Origin: Marinobacterium sedimentorum | GTDB lineage: Bacteria; Pseudomonadota; Gammaproteobacteria; Pseudomonadales; Balneatricaceae | DNA: 64,000 nucleotides | Assembly: GCF_024267675.1 (NCBI RefSeq) | Contig: NZ_JALDYX010000001.1 | Location: 186,001 to 250,000 of the forward strand | Reading direction: 5' to 3' | In this document: positions 59,963 to 64,000 of the stretch, piece by piece | Position numbering within the stretch: position 1 is the stretch's first letter | How the letters are laid out: every line of letters starts with the position of its first letter | Program-made: the position numbers and the translations under genes | Notes under the pieces: model-generated | What the model was told of the DNA's origin: nothing | Seen by the model: only the letters and a program-made list of their open reading frames with translations | Database searches by the model: none

Positions 59963-60859
59963 ATGGATATCAAACCGCTGCGCTATTTCGTTGAGGTGGC
60001 GCGCCATGCCAGCTTTACCCGGGCAGCCGAGGTGCTGCATGTGGCCCAACCCGCCGTCAGCATGGCCATCCGCAAGCTCGAAGCAGAGCTGGAGCTGACG
60101 CTGTTCCATCGCAATGACCGCAAGGTCGTGCTCACGGATGAAGGCCAGCGGCTGCTGGAGCATGCCAGCCGCATTCTGCAGATGGTGGACGATGCCCAGC
60201 TCGAAATGCAGGAGTTGCGCGGTCTGACCCGCGGTGAAGTGCGGGTCGGCATTCCCGGCATGCTGGGCTCCTATTACTTTCCCCCCATCCTGATGGCGTT
60301 TCGCCACCAGCACCCCAACCTAAGGCTGTCGGTAGTAGAGGCCGGTACTGGCCGGCTGCAGGAGATGCTGCAGGAGGGCTTGCTGGATCTGGCCATCATC
60401 GTTGCCGATGCCGTGCCCGACGAGCTGGAGGCCAGCGTCTTCCTGCGCCAGCAGATGATGGTCATACTGCCGCTGGATCACGCCCTGGCGCAGCAGCCCA
60501 CTATCAGCTACGAGGCTTTTTTCAAAGAGGAACTGGTACTGTTCCAGCAGGGCTATTTTCACCGCAAGGCGGTTGACCAGATCGCCAAACGCGGCAACTG
60601 CACCCCCAATATCGGCTTTGAAACCAACCTGCTGCCCTTGATCAAGTCGATCGTCAAACAGGGCTTTGGCATCTCCACGCTGCTGGCCATGGTACTGCGG
60701 GATGACCCGGATCTTGTGGCGATCCCGTTCGAAGAGCCAGTCTGGCTCGACCTGTCGATTGCCTGGCGCCGCCAGGGCTACCTGTCCCGTGCCAACCGGG
60801 CTTTTGTTGATTTTGTACTGGCCCATTCAGCCGTGGACCAAGGCCGGGAACAAGGTTGA
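59963..60859 (+). CDS. LysR-family transcriptional regulator
   Basis: The 298-residue protein has the N-terminal winged HTH (MDIKPLRYFVEVARHASFTR, AAEVLHVAQPAVSMAIRKLE) and a C-terminal periplasmic-binding-like effector domain (LLDLAIIVADAVPDELEA). The family start is the ATG at 59963; the long open frame upstream to 58667 is antisense to the MFS gene and is not part of the protein. It probably regulates the divergent MFS gene and perhaps the FAH gene after it. Confidence 0.93.
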   Translation: MDIKPLRYFVEVARHASFTRAAEVLHVAQPAVSMAIRKLEAELELTLFHRNDRKVVLTDEGQRLLEHASRILQMVDDAQLEMQELRGLTRGEVRVGIPGMLGSYYFPPILMAFRHQHPNLRLSVVEAGTGRLQEMLQEGLLDLAIIVADAVPDELEASVFLRQQMMVILPLDHALAQQPTISYEAFFKEELVLFQQGYFHRKAVDQIAKRGNCTPNIGFETNLLPLIKSIVKQGFGISTLLAMVLRDDPDLVAIPFEEPVWLDLSIAWRRQGYLSRANRAFVDFVLAHSAVDQGREQG

Positions 60860-60969
60860 AGATGCGACTGCATATAGCCAAGACCATGCGCGGCCACTAT
60901 GATGCTGCCTTGCCTGTTTCCAACTGATCGACAACTCTCTTTCCGGCTTAAAGCACAGAGGATCTCTGC

Positions 60970-61251
60970 ATGTTCCACGTTAATGAATACTTTGAAGGCA
61001 AGGTCACATCCATCGGTTTCGAAAACACCGAAGGCCGCGTCACCGCCGGCGTTATGGCCGCCGGCGAATACGAGTTCGGCACCAGCGAAAAAGAGCGCAT
61101 GGTCGTGACCAGCGGCGAGCTGCTCGTCAAACTGCCGGACAGCGACGCTTTTGTCAGCTATCCGGCCGGCACCGAGTTCAACATCGACGCCAACCAGAAA
61201 TTCCAGCTGCAGGTCGAACAGGCCACCGCCTACCTCTGCTTCTACGGCTGA
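60970..61251 (+). CDS. ppnP: Pyrimidine/purine nucleoside phosphorylase
   Basis: PpnP (formerly YaiE, DUF1255) phosphorolyses several nucleosides to the base and ribose 1-phosphate. The 93-residue cupin-like protein has MFHVNEYFEGKVTSIGF, GVMAAGEYEFGTSEKERM and AGTEFNIDANQKFQLQVE, matching the E. coli protein in length and pattern. GAGG lies near its start. It is a single-gene unit. Confidence 0.94.
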   Translation: MFHVNEYFEGKVTSIGFENTEGRVTAGVMAAGEYEFGTSEKERMVVTSGELLVKLPDSDAFVSYPAGTEFNIDANQKFQLQVEQATAYLCFYG

Positions 61252-61457
61252 TATCGTCTGCCGACAGCCTCCGTTGTCGGCAACCACGACAGACGACGCA
61301 GCATCCATGCGCGCCGTCTGTTGCGCAAATCTGCTCATCTAAAGTTGAATATAAATCCGGCGTATGACACTCAGCCATCAAACTCATTCATGTAACTTTG
61401 TGCTAACATAGCCGCCCTGAAATACCCGCCCGCTAACCACCAAACGAGTCGTACAGT

Positions 61458-62690
61458 ATGAGCAAGACCACTTCTCTGGAAAAAAGCAAGATCAAGATTT
61501 TGCTGCTGGAAGGCGTCCACCAGTCGGCGGTCGATACCCTGAATGCACAAGGTTACAACAGCATCGAGTACGTCACCGGCTCCCTGCCGGAAGAAGAATT
61601 GATCGAAAAGGTCAAGGACGTACACTTCATCGGCATTCGCTCCCGTACGCAGCTGACCGCGAAGGTTCTGAGCGCTGCGGAGAAGCTGATCGCCGTCGGT
61701 TGCTTCTGTATCGGCACCAATCAGGTTGACCTCAAGGCCGCCACCGAGCTTGGCATCGTGGTATTCAACGCGCCTTACTCCAACACCCGCTCCGTGGCGG
61801 AGCTGGTACTGGCTGAAGCCATTATCCTGCTGCGCGGCGTGGCGGAGAAAAACGCCAAGGCTCACCGCGGCGTGTGGCTGAAGTCGGCCACCGACTCCTA
61901 CGAAATCCGTGGCAAGAAACTGGGTATCGTCGGTTACGGCAGCATAGGTTCACAGCTGAGCGTGCTGGCCGAATCCCTCGGCATGATCGTCCACTTTTAC
62001 GATGTCGTGACCAAACTGCCGCTGGGCAACGCCAGTCAGATTTCCTCCCTGGACGAACTGCTGGCCACCTGCGACGTGATATCGTTGCACGTGCCGGAAA
62101 CCCACTCCACCAAGGACATGATGGGTGCGGCCCAGTTTGAGAAGATCAAGCAGGGCTCGATCTTCATCAACGCCGCCCGCGGTACCGTGGTCGATATAGA
62201 GGCGCTCTGTGGCGCTCTGCAAAGCGGCCGAGTGCTGGGCGCCGCCGTGGATGTATTCCCGGTTGAGCCGCGCAGCAACAACGACGAATTCATTTCGCCG
62301 CTGCGCGAATTCGACAATGTGATCCTGACGCCGCACGTCGGTGGTTCCACCATGGAAGCGCAGGAAAACATCGGCTACGAAGTGGCGGAAAAACTGGCGA
62401 AGTACAGCGACAACGGCTCGACCATCACCTCCGTCAACTTCCCGGAAGTGGCCCTGCCGGCCCACGCCAAGGTACACCGTCTGCTGCACGTACACCGCAA
62501 CATCCCAGGTATCCTCAGCGCCATCAACACCGTGTTCTCCGAGAACAATGTCAACATCTCGGGTCAGTACCTGCAAACCAACGACAAGGTCGGTTATGTG
62601 GTGGTGGATGTGGACGCCGACTACTCGGAAATGGCGCTGGAAAAGATTCTCGAGATCGAAGGCACCATTCGCGCACGTCGCCTGTTCTGA
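61458..62690 (+). CDS. serA: D-3-phosphoglycerate dehydrogenase
   Basis: SerA starts serine synthesis by oxidising 3-phosphoglycerate with NAD. The 410-residue protein matches E. coli SerA. It has IGIRSRTQLTAKVL, the NAD-binding LGIVGYGSIGSQLSVLAE, INAARGTVVD, catalytic H in LTPHVGGSTMEAQ, and a C-terminal ACT domain (about 337-410) that binds serine for feedback inhibition. A TGCTAACAT extended -10 box at about 61401-61409 may be its promoter. Confidence 0.97.
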   Translation: MSKTTSLEKSKIKILLLEGVHQSAVDTLNAQGYNSIEYVTGSLPEEELIEKVKDVHFIGIRSRTQLTAKVLSAAEKLIAVGCFCIGTNQVDLKAATELGIVVFNAPYSNTRSVAELVLAEAIILLRGVAEKNAKAHRGVWLKSATDSYEIRGKKLGIVGYGSIGSQLSVLAESLGMIVHFYDVVTKLPLGNASQISSLDELLATCDVISLHVPETHSTKDMMGAAQFEKIKQGSIFINAARGTVVDIEALCGALQSGRVLGAAVDVFPVEPRSNNDEFISPLREFDNVILTPHVGGSTMEAQENIGYEVAEKLAKYSDNGSTITSVNFPEVALPAHAKVHRLLHVHRNIPGILSAINTVFSENNVNISGQYLQTNDKVGYVVVDVDADYSEMALEKILEIEGTIRARRLF

Positions 62691-62704
62691 TAGTACCGCT
62701 GAAA

Positions 62705-62765
62705 CCATTGCCTGCACTGCAGGCAATGGCTGCGCCCGCTGATCGCCAGATCCGCGGGCGTTTTT
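62705..62765 (+). terminator. Double hairpin terminator of serA
   Basis: The first hairpin, CCATTGCCTGCA and TGCAGGCAATGG (62705-62729), is perfect. The second, CGCCCGC (62733-62739) and GCGGGCG (62754-62760), is followed by TTTTT. The second is the likely terminator. Confidence 0.8.
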
Positions 62766-63741
62766 ACATGCGTGGCTCCACGGCAACCGCCTGGTCGATG
62801 CTGTCCAGATAAGCGCCAATGTGGCCGAAGAGCTGGCGTCGCAGCTGCGGCGTTTCGTTCACCAGGTGGTGCCTTGCACCTGGAATCAGCACCGGTTGCA
62901 GAGATGGATACAGCCGCTGCAGCACCGCCATGTTATGCCGCCAGTCCACAGTGCCATCCTCCTGTCCCTGCAACAGCAGCGGCGTGCCCGTTAAGGGCTC
63001 GCTGGCCTCGATCAGCTTGACCCATTCCAGCATGGCCCTGACCCAGCTGACCGCCACGCGGGAATGTTGCAGTGGATCGTACTGGCGCACAAAGCGAACA
63101 AAGGAGGCATCGCCGGAGTTGTCGGAATAGATGCGCTTGACCTGCTTTAGAAAGCGGCCGAACCAGCGGTACTTGCGCGCGATCACATCCATCATCACTG
63201 GCCGTATCAGCGGCGCCAGATAAACCCGCCCCGCCACCCGTTCGGCGATGGGATCAGCGCCGCGCTGCTGTTCCATCACGATGGCCGCCCCGGTGCTCTG
63301 GCCCATCAGAACCCAGGGGCCCGGCAAGCTGTCTTGATGGCGCTGCAGCAGTACCGACAGCTGCCGTGCATAGGTCGAGAAATGATCGATACCCAGGGCT
63401 GAGCCACAGGACAGGCCATGACCCGGCAGATCATAGATGAGCACATTCCAGCCCCGCTGCAGCAGAAAGTCGATCAGATAACGGTAAAGCCCGGCATGAT
63501 CGGTGTAGCCATGGAGCACTACTGCCGTGCCACAGATCACCCCTTTGGGACGAAATTGCTGCACCACCAGATCCAGCCCATCAACAGTTTCCAGCCCGAT
63601 ACTGTACTCAGAGCGTGGCATCAGCTCGATCAGGCCATAATGTTCCAGATACGCCTGCAGATGCGGTGTACAAAGCGTGATATCGTTGGGCTCGAACACA
63701 CCAAGCCCGTCGCGGATTTGTCGAGGATCAATGACCTTCAT
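62764..63741 (-). CDS. Alpha/beta hydrolase, monoglyceride-lipase-like
   Basis: The 325-residue protein has the oxyanion-hole HGYTDH, nucleophile S149 in GQSTG, and a C-terminal His in PGARHHLVNE. Asp of the triad is probably in GQEDGTVD. The pattern fits the serine-aminopeptidase/monoglyceride-lipase family (Hydrolase_4); a lysophospholipase role is possible. The ATG at 63741 has GGAGATG upstream; the GTG further up is rejected. It converges on serA. Confidence 0.87.
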   Translation of the reverse strand: MKVIDPRQIRDGLGVFEPNDITLCTPHLQAYLEHYGLIELMPRSEYSIGLETVDGLDLVVQQFRPKGVICGTAVVLHGYTDHAGLYRYLIDFLLQRGWNVLIYDLPGHGLSCGSALGIDHFSTYARQLSVLLQRHQDSLPGPWVLMGQSTGAAIVMEQQRGADPIAERVAGRVYLAPLIRPVMMDVIARKYRWFGRFLKQVKRIYSDNSGDASFVRFVRQYDPLQHSRVAVSWVRAMLEWVKLIEASEPLTGTPLLLQGQEDGTVDWRHNMAVLQRLYPSLQPVLIPGARHHLVNETPQLRRQLFGHIGAYLDSIDQAVAVEPRM

Positions 63742-63806
63742 GGCATCTCCAGGCCAGGGTACAAACACACTGTAGCGAGAATCTGCCCCTGAGTCCTGTC
63801 TGTCAC

Positions 63807-64000
63807 ATGTTGAAGTCTATATTGGATATCAATCCGTTAGCGCGAGTCTACCGCGGCATCCAGGCGAGCATACCCGCCCTGCTGATACTCGTCCTGCTGC
63901 TGGGCAACAACGTCTGGGCCGGGCCCGATGAAGACATAGCGCTGATTACCGAGCGTCTGGCGCAGTACGAAGGCAAAACACCGAGCCCCGATGAACAGGG
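63807..64000 (+). CDS. Start of a secreted or membrane protein (cut by window edge)
   Basis: The first 64 codons are open to the window end. They encode MLKSILDINPLARVYRG, a hydrophobic segment (SIPALLILVLLLGNNVWAG) that looks like a signal peptide or membrane anchor, then an acidic stretch (PDEDIALITERLAQYEGK). I do not recognise the family. The ATG lies 65 bp from the divergent hydrolase gene. Confidence 0.55.
   Translation, partial: MLKSILDINPLARVYRGIQASIPALLILVLLLGNNVWAGPDEDIALITERLAQYEGKTPSPDEQ

Overview
The window is a 64 kb piece of a GC-rich gammaproteobacterial chromosome. The core gene order matches Pseudomonas closely: malic enzyme / PBP1A / pilMNOPQ / aroK / aroB / SPOR protein / gltBD, and rpmE / priA / argS / SPOR protein / hslVU / ubiE / ubiJ. 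The Na+/proline symporter, the RibBX-type riboflavin gene and the HemJ-type haem gene fit a marine Oceanospirillales or Pseudomonadales organism such as a Marinobacterium relative. The genus is an inference. Coding density is high. No rRNA, tRNA, CRISPR array, prophage or complete transposase was seen.

Layout. 1-1603 (-): PepSY protein, OmpR-family response regulator and sensor kinase (kinase cut by the window edge). 1860-8201 (-): a SEC-C protein and the nrdR-ribD-ribE-ribBX-ribH-nusB-thiL-pgpA cluster, with overlapping or nearly touching genes. 8467-10542 (-): glyA and an hsp20. 10821-17198: ettA (+), radA (-), metY (+), carbonic anhydrase and hemE (-). 17426-24026 (+): proline utilisation locus: AraC-type regulator, putA, a separate gene for the C-terminal domain normally fused to long PutAs, and putP. 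24299-39000 (-): gltD, gltB, a DamX-like protein, aroB, aroK and pilQPONM. 39133-41505 (+): PBP1A. 41877-43877 (-): short malic enzyme, rpmE. 44323-53406 (+): priA, argS, FtsN-like SPOR protein, hslVU, DUF971 protein, ubiE, ubiJ. 53458-64000: mixed accessory and metabolic genes: hemJ, pirin, a large RoxA-like di-haem lipoprotein, SDR, FAH hydrolase, MFS transporter with divergent LysR regulator, ppnP, serA, an alpha/beta hydrolase and the start of a secreted or membrane protein.

How the parts work together: riboflavin synthesis sits with NrdR and NusB. Proline catabolism (PutA to glutamate) sits beside glutamate synthase. pilMNOPQ builds the type IV pilus alignment complex and secretin, next to PBP1A. 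HslVU is a heat-shock protease and has a good sigma32-type promoter. UbiE and UbiJ serve quinone synthesis, although ubiB is not next to them.

Most notable: (1) a dispersed MITE-like repeat with about 21 bp terminal inverted repeats, in three copies, one probably providing a hybrid promoter for priA and one in front of putA; (2) a split PutA, with the C-terminal ALDH-superfamily domain of long PutAs encoded by its own 234-aa gene between putA and putP; (3) a fossil ubiE 3' end between ubiE and ubiJ that differs almost only at synonymous sites, suggesting replacement of ubiE by a related allele; (4) a RoxA-like di-haem lipoprotein. Start codons were re-chosen where the longest reading frame began at an implausible GTG or TTG.
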